Of a stretch of 64,000 bases of DNA, positions 7,492-17,000 are shown piece after piece. The notes beneath the pieces are model-generated. The model was given only the letters and a program-made list of their open reading frames with translations. It was not told where the DNA came from and ran no database searches. The position numbers were made by a program, and so were the translations under genes. The stretch is from Rhizobium sp. BK602 (lineage in GTDB: Bacteria > Pseudomonadota > Alphaproteobacteria > Rhizobiales > Rhizobiaceae). Each line of letters starts with the position of its first letter. Within the stretch, counting starts at the first letter, position 1. The stretch is from the NCBI RefSeq assembly GCF_014195095.1, contig NZ_JACIBC010000004.1, positions 62,001 through 126,000 on the forward strand, read 5' to 3'.

Positions 7492-8140
7492 ATTGACGGA
7501 AAAGCTGCGCGTGCTGATCGCCGAGGATCAGACCTTGATCAGGGAGGGTCTCGTCACGCTCCTTGCACAGCAGAACGATGATTTCGAAATCGTTGGCGGG
7601 GCGGCGGACGGCGAGCAGGCGATCGAATTGGCGCGTCGATATCGGCCTGATGTGATTTTGATGGACCTGCAGATGCCACGGATCGACGGCATCGTCGCAA
7701 CCCGCCGGATCCTTCGCGAGTTTCCGAATATCAATATCGTCGTCTTGACCACTTTCGAGACGGATGACCTGATTTTCGAGGCGATCAGCGCGGGCGCGAA
7801 GGCATATCTACTCAAAGATGCAAGAATCGACGAAATCGCGGCAACGGTCCGGGCGGTAAGGAACGGCCAGTCAGCGCTTTCGCCGACGGTGGCAGCGCGC
7901 ATTCTCGACGAGTTCAAGCGGCTGCGGCCGCGGGGTACGCCAGCAAGTCCGCCCGTTCGCGATACTTTGACGGAACGCGAGAATGCAATTCTCAACCTCA
8001 TCATCGTAGGCAAGAGCAATCGCGACATCGGCAGACAACTGCATCTCGCGGAGGGAACGGTGAAGAACTATGTGAGTACAATCCTGGATAAGTGCGGCGT
8101 CCGAAACCGGACGGAACTAGCTATAAAAACAATAAATTAA
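7475..8140 (+). CDS. LuxR/NarL-type response regulator
   Basis: A 221-residue response regulator. The receiver domain has the acidic pocket (AEDQ, residues 16-19), phospho-acceptor Asp64 in LMDLQMP and the conserved Lys in LLKDA. The C-terminal LuxR helix-turn-helix runs from about residue 165 (LTEREN...GKSNRDIGRQLHLAEGTVKNYV). The start at 7475 overlaps the kinase gene and has AGGAAG upstream; a longer frame from 7442 adds residues unlike any receiver. The next genes, 134 bases downstream on the same strand, encode the coiled-coil/OmpA/GTPase set, which is a plausible target. Confidence 0.92.
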   Translation: MTEQAELTEKLRVLIAEDQTLIREGLVTLLAQQNDDFEIVGGAADGEQAIELARRYRPDVILMDLQMPRIDGIVATRRILREFPNINIVVLTTFETDDLIFEAISAGAKAYLLKDARIDEIAATVRAVRNGQSALSPTVAARILDEFKRLRPRGTPASPPVRDTLTERENAILNLIIVGKSNRDIGRQLHLAEGTVKNYVSTILDKCGVRNRTELAIKTIN

Positions 8141-8274
8141 TCGAAATTTAGTGCTATTTTACACGCCCTATTTTTTGCAGATTGACCGTGCTGTGATTAC
8201 CTATCTTTTTATATTAAATTAGCGTTGATTGAATCGCGGCGGCGTCAATTGTGGCGGATAAACGGGGAACGGCC

Positions 8275-8628
8275 ATGGCAGGGAACGAGCAAAATCGAAA
8301 GAGTTCAAACGGCGTCGCTTCAGCCAACGAGCAGGAAGCGGTGGTAAACTCCGAAACGACGATCGATCAGGTCCGCGATCTCCTGTTCGGCGGAGCACAG
8401 CGGTCGATCGAAGGCAGCTTGACCAGTTTGCGCGAAGAGATGCAGGCTGTCATCAAGCAGCTTCAGGCAGAATTCGCAAAGGAACTGGCGGCCGTGCAGG
8501 ACAAGCTGCAGCAGCTCGAGCGCACGACGGAAGAGAAACGTCTCGCTTCGCATCGAGATGTCGGCGTGGCGATTTCGGAACTCGGCGCAACCATCAGCAA
8601 GCTGGGATCCGGCGGCACTGGAAGATAG
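8275..8628 (+). CDS. Small coiled-coil protein, first gene of the GTPase operon
   Basis: A 117-residue hydrophilic protein. After a disordered, Asn/Ser-rich N-terminus comes IDQVRDLLFG, then a long amphipathic helix (about residues 45-95, rich in Glu, Gln, Lys and Leu with heptad spacing) predicted to form a coiled coil, and a short Gly-rich tail. The ATG at 8275 has GGGGAA upstream; a GTG 24 bases earlier is the alternative. The stop is one base from the next start, so translation is coupled. No known family is recognised. The IDQVRDLLFG stretch resembles ERLKTLLFQ at the start of the next protein. Confidence 0.75.
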   Translation: MAGNEQNRKSSNGVASANEQEAVVNSETTIDQVRDLLFGGAQRSIEGSLTSLREEMQAVIKQLQAEFAKELAAVQDKLQQLERTTEEKRLASHRDVGVAISELGATISKLGSGGTGR

Positions 8629-8629
8629 C

Positions 8630-10426
8630 ATGGCCCGCGCCGTCGGCCATAATACTGAAATCGAGCGGCTCAAGACATTGCTCTTTCAATCGGAAGAGGC
8701 GCGTCTCGATACGCTGGAGGCGGATGTCGCTTTTCTCCAGCGATATCTTGGGGACGCCGACCGTCTTGAAGCGGCAACCGCGGACATACTGGTAGCGGCG
8801 CTGGAGCGTGCGGAGGTCAACCGGCCGCGCGACCTCGCGAACGCCATCGCCCCCTCCGTCGTTTCCGCGATCAGAAGCGAAATCGCCAATTCGCGCGACA
8901 TGATGGTCGAAGCGCTCTACCCGATCACCGGGCGGATGGTCAGCGCGGCAGTGGCGAACGCCTTCAAGCAACTCGTTGCGTTTCTGGAGCAGCGCCTCAA
9001 CACCCTGACCTCAATGGAGCTTTGGATAGGACGCGTCAAGTCGCTGGTGACCGGCCGTCCGATCAGCGAATTCGTGCTGGCAAATTCCAACCCGCCAAAT
9101 GTGCGCCGGCTGCTGCTCATCGAACGCGGTGCTGGGCGCCTCATCGCGGAATGGACACAGGAGGGAACCCACGACGAGCGGGCAGATCTGCTGAGTGCCA
9201 TGGTCGCGGCCATTCTGGAATTTTCCGTTCAGGCTCTGGCGGGCGAAGGCAACCTGCAGAAGCTCGACTTCGGCGGAAGGGAGATCATGCTCAGCGCGTC
9301 GCCGCGCTTCATCCTCGCGGCGGAATGCACCGGCCTTCTCCGTCCCGCCGACGAGGCCCGGATCAATGCGCTTTTCCTGGACGAAATCGAGAGCATCGAC
9401 CACGGGACCGATAGCAACGCTGCCAAGCTCGCCTCATTGGCGGCTGCCATCGAGTCCGATCCTCGCCCAGGCAAGAAGACGAGCCGAAACGGAAAGGTGA
9501 TCCTGCTGACGCTTCTTGCCGTCGCCGCCGCCCTCTTCGTTTGGCTGGCTACAGGGTTCGTGACCCGGACGATGCTGGAGCACCGAACGAATGCCGCCCT
9601 GCAGCAGCTTGCCCAAGAGCAGCCACTGCTGGCGTCGTTTCCGCTGCAGCTGTCGTTCGACCATGGCAATCGAAGCGTCACGGTTTCCGGCGTTGAACCG
9701 AGCAGCCTGGACCCCGCCCCCGTCGTCAACGCACTGGCCAGGGCGGCCGCCCCTTACCAGGTTGTCAACCGGATGGGCATGGTGCCCGGGCTGGAACAGT
9801 CCGCGACATTGCGAACCGATCTTGCCTCCATGCAGAATGCCCTTCAGCGCTTGCAGGCGAGCAGCGAGGAAATGCGCGCCGCCGCGGCCGCGGCAGCGGA
9901 GTCCAAAGATCAGCAATATGCCAGCCTGAACAAGCAATATGTCGATCTGCAAGCTCGCCTGCAGGCGAGTATCGCGGAAGCGCGTAGCGCGATTGTCTCG
10001 GAAGCGGAGTCCCGACATCAGCAATATGCCGGGCTGCAGGCCATCGCGGACTCTCCGGCTCAACGGCTTGGCCGCTTCCTGGCCACGACGGCGATCTTTT
10101 TTGGCAAGGGCGACGAATTCGTCGATGTCGGGGAGGCTGAACGGCAGATTGGGCAGTTGGCAGCATTGCTTTCAGGCAATGATCTCAGAATCCGGATCGT
10201 CGGCTATGCCGACGAGAGCGGATCGGAACAAAGTAACAAGGTGCTGGCCGGCAAGAGGGCTGAGGCAGTGGCCCAAAGATTGAAAGCCCTGGGTATCGAG
10301 CCTGCCCGGCTGTTTGTCGTTTCCCGCTCGGCAGCAATGCCCATTTCAGACAGAATGGATGCGGGCGGCAGCGCAAACCGCCGGGTCGCTTTCGAGAACG
10401 TGTTTCAAACCGAACCGGCGCAATGA
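8630..10426 (+). CDS. Membrane-anchored protein with roadblock-like, BON-like and OmpA-like regions
   Basis: A 598-residue protein. The N-terminal ~285 residues are cytosolic. Within them, about 159-236 (LLLIERGAGRLIAEW...FILAAECTG) has the strand-helix pattern of roadblock/LC7 domains. A single transmembrane helix lies at about 288-308. Beyond it are a BON-like stretch (~339-384), an Ala/Gln-rich coiled coil (~393-477, with repeated QQYA motifs) and an OmpA/MotB-type peptidoglycan-binding domain (~487-594, with IRIVGYADESG and NRRVAFE). The start at 8630 is one base after the upstream stop. The stop overlaps the GTPase start (ATGA). It probably links peptidoglycan to a cytosolic GTPase; the roadblock and BON assignments are by eye. 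Confidence 0.85.
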   Translation: MARAVGHNTEIERLKTLLFQSEEARLDTLEADVAFLQRYLGDADRLEAATADILVAALERAEVNRPRDLANAIAPSVVSAIRSEIANSRDMMVEALYPITGRMVSAAVANAFKQLVAFLEQRLNTLTSMELWIGRVKSLVTGRPISEFVLANSNPPNVRRLLLIERGAGRLIAEWTQEGTHDERADLLSAMVAAILEFSVQALAGEGNLQKLDFGGREIMLSASPRFILAAECTGLLRPADEARINALFLDEIESIDHGTDSNAAKLASLAAAIESDPRPGKKTSRNGKVILLTLLAVAAALFVWLATGFVTRTMLEHRTNAALQQLAQEQPLLASFPLQLSFDHGNRSVTVSGVEPSSLDPAPVVNALARAAAPYQVVNRMGMVPGLEQSATLRTDLASMQNALQRLQASSEEMRAAAAAAAESKDQQYASLNKQYVDLQARLQASIAEARSAIVSEAESRHQQYAGLQAIADSPAQRLGRFLATTAIFFGKGDEFVDVGEAERQIGQLAALLSGNDLRIRIVGYADESGSEQSNKVLAGKRAEAVAQRLKALGIEPARLFVVSRSAAMPISDRMDAGGSANRRVAFENVFQTEPAQ

Positions 10427-10932
10427 TGCTGACAACGAAAGTTATGCTGCTGGGCGATATGGGCGTTGGCAAGACATCGATCTTGTACCGGCTCGTGCAT
10501 GATCGCTTCGACGGACAATACAAGACGACGCTTGGCGTGGAGGTTCTCAGCTACGATGTCCCCGCGCCCGCCGTCGGTGGAGGCGAGCCGATGCGCCTGG
10601 TGCTTTGGGACACCGATGGCGATTTCGGCACCCGCATCTTCGACACCGTTTATGTGGCCGGCGCCTCCGCGGCGATCATCGTATCGGACGTGACGCGGCC
10701 GCAAACCGTTACACGCATGAACGAATTGGCCAGTAGCTTCGAGACAAGATTCCCAGGGCGGCCTTACAAGGCGCTTGTGAACAAGATCGATCTGGCGGAC
10801 GCCGCAGCCGGCGCGGTGTGGCCCGAAGGGCTTGCGCAATCAAACGTCAAATTCGTGAGCGCAAAAACCAGCAGCGGCATCGCGGAAGCCTTTGCCGAGC
10901 TCGCGGAAACGATACGTCGTCGACAATTTTAG
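10423..10932 (+). CDS. Ras-like small GTPase
   Basis: A 169-residue stand-alone small GTPase. The G1 P-loop is GDMGVGKTS (residues 11-19), a switch I threonine is available in YKTTLG, G3 is WDTDGD, G4 is NKID and G5 is SAK. G3 departs from the Ras consensus WDTAGQ: Ala is replaced by Asp and the catalytic Gln by Asp, so intrinsic hydrolysis may be slow and depend on a partner. Prokaryotic relatives (the MglA and Rup groups) usually work with roadblock proteins, and the overlapping upstream gene may carry such a domain. There is no lipidation motif or membrane segment. It converges on the giant gene through a shared terminator. Confidence 0.92.
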   Translation: MMLTTKVMLLGDMGVGKTSILYRLVHDRFDGQYKTTLGVEVLSYDVPAPAVGGGEPMRLVLWDTDGDFGTRIFDTVYVAGASAAIIVSDVTRPQTVTRMNELASSFETRFPGRPYKALVNKIDLADAAAGAVWPEGLAQSNVKFVSAKTSSGIAEAFAELAETIRRRQF

Positions 10933-11025
10933 CTGGGCATCCGGAAATTTTATCGCGCTTTTGGCGCCAGCGCTGATCAATGGCGCTCCTGGCTTTTCCG
11001 CAAGGACGGTTTATCCCGGACATAA

Positions 11026-11049
11026 AAAGGCCGCCCGGAGGCGGCCTTT
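11026..11049. terminator. Bidirectional Rho-independent terminator
   Basis: A perfect 10-base-pair hairpin, AAAGGCCGCC / GGCGGCCTTT around a CGGA loop, lies between the GTPase gene (stop 10932, plus) and the giant gene (stop 11072, minus). A-rich flank on the left and T residues on the right let it act in both directions. Confidence 0.85.
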
Positions 11050-11071
11050 ATGAGTGACTGGACCAGCTATT

Positions 11072-14000
11072 CTATTGGTCTTTTTTCGCTGTAGCCTTCT
11101 TGGTCGGCTCCACCGTGGCTGGGGTATAATCTTGCGTATTCATAGCGCTCAGTTCCGCCTTGCTCACCTTCTTGTCAGCGACGGAAATCCGGCTGAGAAG
11201 GTAATCGACCACCTTATCCTCGAATATCGCTTCGCGCAGAGCACGGAGAGCATTCGGGTTGGTGCCGGCGAGTGCGAGTACCTGTTGCTGCTGGTTTGTC
11301 GGCAAGAGGCGAACCTGGTCGACCAGACGATGTTGCAACTCCTCGTCCGAGACGGAGATGTTCGCATTCCTGCCGATTGCGACCAGGATCAGCCCAAGAC
11401 GGATGCGGCGTTCAGCAAGGCGCATATAGCCAGCGCGCGCCTTCTCCTCGGTCGTGCCGATGTCGGCGAAGGTGCGATGTGTCGTCTTGAGGTCGTTGTT
11501 GACCTGCGTCCAGATAGTGTTGAACTCGCTTTCAACCAACTGCGCAGGCACGTTGAACTGATAGGAAGCGACGAGTTGCTCGAACAATTGTTGCTTCACT
11601 TTCTGACGCGTAATCAAACCGAACTGACTGGCGATCTGGTTGCGCACAGTCTCATGCAGACGCTTCAGCGATTCGAGGCCGAGAGCCTTTGCCGTTGCGT
11701 CGCTGATCTCCAGCTTTTCGGGTTTGGCCACTTCTTTGACCGTGACGTTGAAGGTAGCCTTCTTGCCGGCCAGATATGCAACCTGATAGTCCTTGGGGAA
11801 GGTCACCGAAACCTTCTTCTCCTGGCCCGGCTTGGCGCCGACCAACTGGTCCTCGAAGCCCGGAATGAAATTCCCGGCGCCGAGTACCAGCAACTGGTTG
11901 GTACCAGTGCCGCCGGAAACGGGGTCGTTGAGCTTGCCGACATAGTCGATCGTAATCCGGTCACCTACAGTCGCCTTGCTGACCTTGGACTTATAGATTC
12001 GGGTTGCTTCGGCCATCCGCTTGACTTGCGCGTCAATCTCGGCCTCCGGCACATCGTAGACTGGGCGCGTCACTTTGATGCTGGCCAGGTCCTTGATATC
12101 GATCGCCGGAATGCCCCAATTGTTCAGCTTGTCCGGACCCGAAGCAACGCCACGGACCGCACTGTCACGCGAGATGTCCGCAGCCTTACCGATCGCAACG
12201 GGACGCGAGCTGCTGGAGCCAACGTTGACGCCTCCGATCGCGCTGTTGCTCGGAGTGCCGATCACATTGGCAGGAGCACTGCCGACGCGAGTATTGGCTC
12301 CATCGATCACACCGTTGGAGGTATCGCCAGCCGTACTGCTCATCAGGACGGTGGGGCTGCCACCGGCGCTGAGCCTGCCGGGATTGAGGAGAGCTCCTGG
12401 ACGCGCGCCGCTGGGGCCAGCATTGACGCCTCCCATCGTGCTGTTGGAGGTGCCCTTGACCGGATCGCCGGCCGCATTGGCAGGCAGATCACCCAGGCGG
12501 GTATTGGCGCCGCCGGTCACACCGTTGGAGGTATCGCCAGCCGTACTGCTCATCAGGACGGTTGGGCTGCCGCCGGCACTGAGCCTGCCAGGATTGAGCA
12601 GGGCTCCTGGACGCGCGCCGCTGGGGCCAGCATTGGCGCCTCCGGTCGCGCTGTTCGAGGTGCCGTCGGTCGGATCGCCAACCGCATTGGCGGGTAGACC
12701 ACCCACGCGCGGATTGGCCCCGCCGGTCATGCCGTTGGATGCATCACCGGCCGCACTGCTCATCAGGACGCTCGAACCGGCGCCGGCGTTGGGCTTGCCA
12801 GGATTGAGACCGAAGGGCGCACCCAGCGCTCCGATCGATCTGGCCACTGTCTTGGCAAACGATGCAGGCATCGCACCAAGCTTGCTAGCCAGCGATCTGC
12901 CGCGGTTTACATCGCTGGCGGTAGTCGACGCGCCACCGATATTATCCGCAGCCGTTTCGGGATCACGCGTGACATTGGCCAAGGCGTCAACCGCGCTATT
13001 GGCAGGCATGCTGCTCGGGTCACGATACGCATTGGCCAGAGCGCCATCCGTACCGGCAAACGGACCTTCGGCGGAACCGAACGGCAGCATGCCGCCCATT
13101 TCGGAAGCCGGAGCCGATGGCCCGTCGTTCACGAAAATGAGCAGACCATCGAGTGAAACTCCACAGCTCATATAATTGCCGGACGAGTCTCCGCAGTTAA
13201 CGAGATTGGCGACAGGATAGCCCCAGCTATTGGTCGTGTAGCTCCCTGTGATGTCATTGCTTGTATTGTTCCAGCTGACATCACCACCGGTGCTGATGCT
13301 GCCACCGTCACCGCCGAGACTACCACCTGCGTTGCCGCCGACCTGGATCCCGCCGCCGGCGCCGCCGGCGCCACCACCGCTGCCGCCACTGCCGCCGCCA
13401 CCGGTATTGCCACCGGTACCGCCGCCGCCTGTTCCACCGGTTGAGCCGCCGATCGAACCAACAACACCACCGATCAGACCGCCCGTGCTGTCGATCACGC
13501 CGACCACGGTATTGGTCAGGGAGCCAACCGTACCGCCGAGTGTACCAACGAGACTACCTGCGCTAGTGACCGTATTGTCCAGCGTGCCGACGATACCGCT
13601 GAGCGAACCACCGATGCCATCGGTGCTACCAACGGCTCCGTCTACGGCGTCGGCAAGCGAACCGACCGTGCCAGTCAGAGAGCCAACCGTATCGCCTACG
13701 CCGCCGAGTGCACCGACAGCGCCAGTTGCGACACCGCCGAGCGAGTTGCCGATGCCGCCTGCGCCACCGACGGCGCCGTTCAGAGCGCTTGCCAGGGAGC
13801 CGACCGTATTGCCAACGCTACCGATCCCATCGGTACCACCGACGGCTCCGGTTGCGGCGCTGGCAAGCGACCCCACGACCCCACTCAGAGCGCTGGCCGG
13901 ATCGCCGACACCGCCGGCGGCGCCATTCAAGGCATTGGCCACGGAACCGACCGCATTGCCAACGCTACCGATCCCGTCGGTACCACCGACAGTTCCGGTC

Positions 14001-17000
14001 GCAGCATTGGCAAGCGAACCGACGATCCCGCTCAGAGAGCCAGCTGGATCACCGACACCGCCGACCGCGCCGTTCAAGGCATTCGCCACGGAGCCGACCG
14101 TAGTACCGGCACCATTGGCGGCACCGCCGATTGCACCGACTGCACCCGTTGCAGCACCGCCGAGCAAGCCGCCAATACCATCTGCTCCACCAACGGCTCC
14201 GTTCAGAGCGTTGGCCACGGAGCCAGCCGCTCCGCCCGCACCGTCGAGGGCGCCGACGACGCCAGTCGCAACGCCGCCAAGCGAGCCGCCAACACCGCCT
14301 GCTCCACCGACAGCTCCATTCAGAGCACTGGCGACGGAACCGATCGCATTACCGGCACCATCGAGGGCGCCAACCGCTCCATTGGCAACACCGCCCAGAG
14401 CACCGACTGCACCCGTTGCAGCATTGCCGATACCGCCGGCTCCGCCAACGGCTCCATTCAGAGCGCTGGCCACGGAACCAACCGCATTGCCGGCACCACC
14501 GAGGGCGCCAACCGCTCCATTCGCTGCGCCACTCAGGGCACCAACCGCGCTCGTTGTCGCGCCACCGAGCGAGCTGCCGATGCCACCTGCTCCACCGACC
14601 GCACCATTCAAGGCGCCAGCCAAGGAGCCGACCGCGTTGCCGGCACCGTCGAGGGCGCCGATCGTACCTGTTGCGACACCGCCGAGCGAACCGCCGATAC
14701 CACTTGCGCCGCCAACGGCTCCGTTCAGAGCGTTGGCCACCGAGCCAGCCGCATTGCCGGCACCAGTTGCCGCACCATTGACGGCATTAGCCAGGGAGCC
14801 AGCTGCACCGCCGGCGCCGTCGAGAGCACCAACGATGCCAGTTGCAGCACCGCCGAGAGAGCTGCCAATTCCACTTGCGGCGCCGACGGCTCCGTTCAGA
14901 GCGCTGGCCACGGAACCGACTGCATTGCCGGCACCATCAAGCGCACCGCCGGCTCCACTAATAGCGCCGACCGCACCATTGGCAACACCGCCCAGGGCAC
15001 CGACTGCACCAGTTGCAGCATTGCCGATACCCCCGGCACCGCCGACCGCACCGTTCAAAGCGCTGGCCACGGAGCCGGCCGCATTACCGGCGCCACCGAT
15101 GGCGCCGACCGCACCATTGGCAACACCACCAAGCGCACCGACTGCGCCCGTTGCAGCACCACCGATACCACCAGCTCCGCCAACAGCTCCATTCAGAGCA
15201 TTGGCCACCGAACCAACTGCATTGCCCGCTCCACCGAGAGCACCAGCCGCGCCATTAGCGGCGGCACCCAAGGCGCTGACGGCACCAGTTGCAGCATTGC
15301 CGAGCGAGCCGCCAATGCCACCGGCTCCGCCGACCGCTCCATTCAGAGCGCCAGCCACGGAACCAGCCGCATTGCCAACACCAGCTGTAGCACCGTTGAC
15401 AGCACTAGCCAGGGAACCAGCTGCATTGCCCGCTCCGCCAATGGCACCAACCGCACCATTGGCAACACCGCCCAAGGCACTGACAGCACCAGTTGCAGTA
15501 TTGCCGAGCGAGCCGCCGATACCGCCTGCTCCACCGACAGCACCATTCAGAGCGCCAGCCACGGAACCAGCCGCATTGCCGACACCAGCTGTAGCACCGT
15601 TGACAGCATTAGCCAGGGAGCCAGCTGCACCGCCGGCGCCGCCCAGGGCACCGACAGCACCAGTTACGGCACCTCCAAGCGAGCTGCCGATACCGCCGGC
15701 TCCGCCGACAGCTCCATTCAGAGCATTGGCCACGGAGCCAACGGCATTGCCGGCCCCCGTTGCGGCACCATTAAGGGCGCCGACGATGCCAGTCGCAACA
15801 CCGCCCGCTCCACCGAGAGCACCAGCCGCGCCATTAGCGGCACCGCCCAAGGCGCTGACGGCACCAGTTGCAGCATTGCCGAGCGAGCCGCCAATGCCAT
15901 CTGCTCCGCCGACGGCTCCATTCAGAGCGTTGGCCACGGAGCCGACTGCATTACTGGCACCGGTTGCCGCACCATTGACGGCATTGCCCAAGGAGCCAGC
16001 TGCTCCGCCAGCACCGTCGAGGGCACCAACGATGCCGGTTGCGGCACCGCCGAGCTGGCTGCCGATACCGCCTACTCCGCCGACCGACCCATTCAAAGCA
16101 CCAGCCACGGAACCGACCGCGCCGCCGGCACTATTGGCTGTACCACCGAGTGCACCGACAGCGCTAGTTGCAGCATTGCCAAGCGAGCTGCCGACGTTAC
16201 CTGCTCCGCCAACGGTTCCGTTCAGAGCGCTGGCCAAAGAACCAGCTGCATTACCGGCACCAGCTGCCGCACCGTCGATGGCACCAACGACACCGGTCGC
16301 GGCACCGCCAAGCGAACCACCGATACCACCGGCTCCGCCGACAGCTCCATTTAAAGCACTGGCCAGGGAGCCAGCTGCACCGCCGGTGCCGTCGAGAGCG
16401 CCCACAACGCCGGTTGCAGCACTACCAAGCGAGCCGCCGATACCGCCTGTTCCACCAACCGCGCCATTCAGAGTGCTGGCCACGGAACCGACCGTGCCAC
16501 CGGCACCGTCGATGGCGCCAACGACACCATTGGCAGCACCGCCCAGAGCACCGACAGCGCTAGTTGCAGCATTGCCGAGCGAATCGCCAATACCACCGGC
16601 TCCACCAACGGCGCCGTTCAGAGCGTTGGTCAGGGAGCCAGCTGCACCGCCAGCGCCGTCGAGGGCACCAACAACGCCAGTTGCGACACCGCCAAGCGAG
16701 CCACCAATACCACCTGCTCCGCCGACAGCTCCATTCAGAGCACTGGCCACGGAGCCAGCCGCATTGCCGACACCAGCTGCAGCACCGTTGACCGTATTGG
16801 CCAGGGAGCCGACTACATTACCGGCACCATTTGCTGCGCCACCGAGTGCACCAACGGCGTTCGTTGCAGCACCGCCAAGCGAGCCACCGATACCGCCGGC
16901 TCCGCCAACAACGCCATTCAAAGCGCTGGCCACAGAGCCAACCGCATTGCCGGCGCCATTGGCGGCACCGCCCAGAGCACCGACTGCGCCAGTTGCAGTA

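Noticed and set aside
11054..12697. A 547-codon plus-strand frame opposite the trigger-factor part
   Set aside because: Its translation resembles nothing and the opposite frame matches trigger factor residue by residue. It also starts right beside the terminator hairpin.
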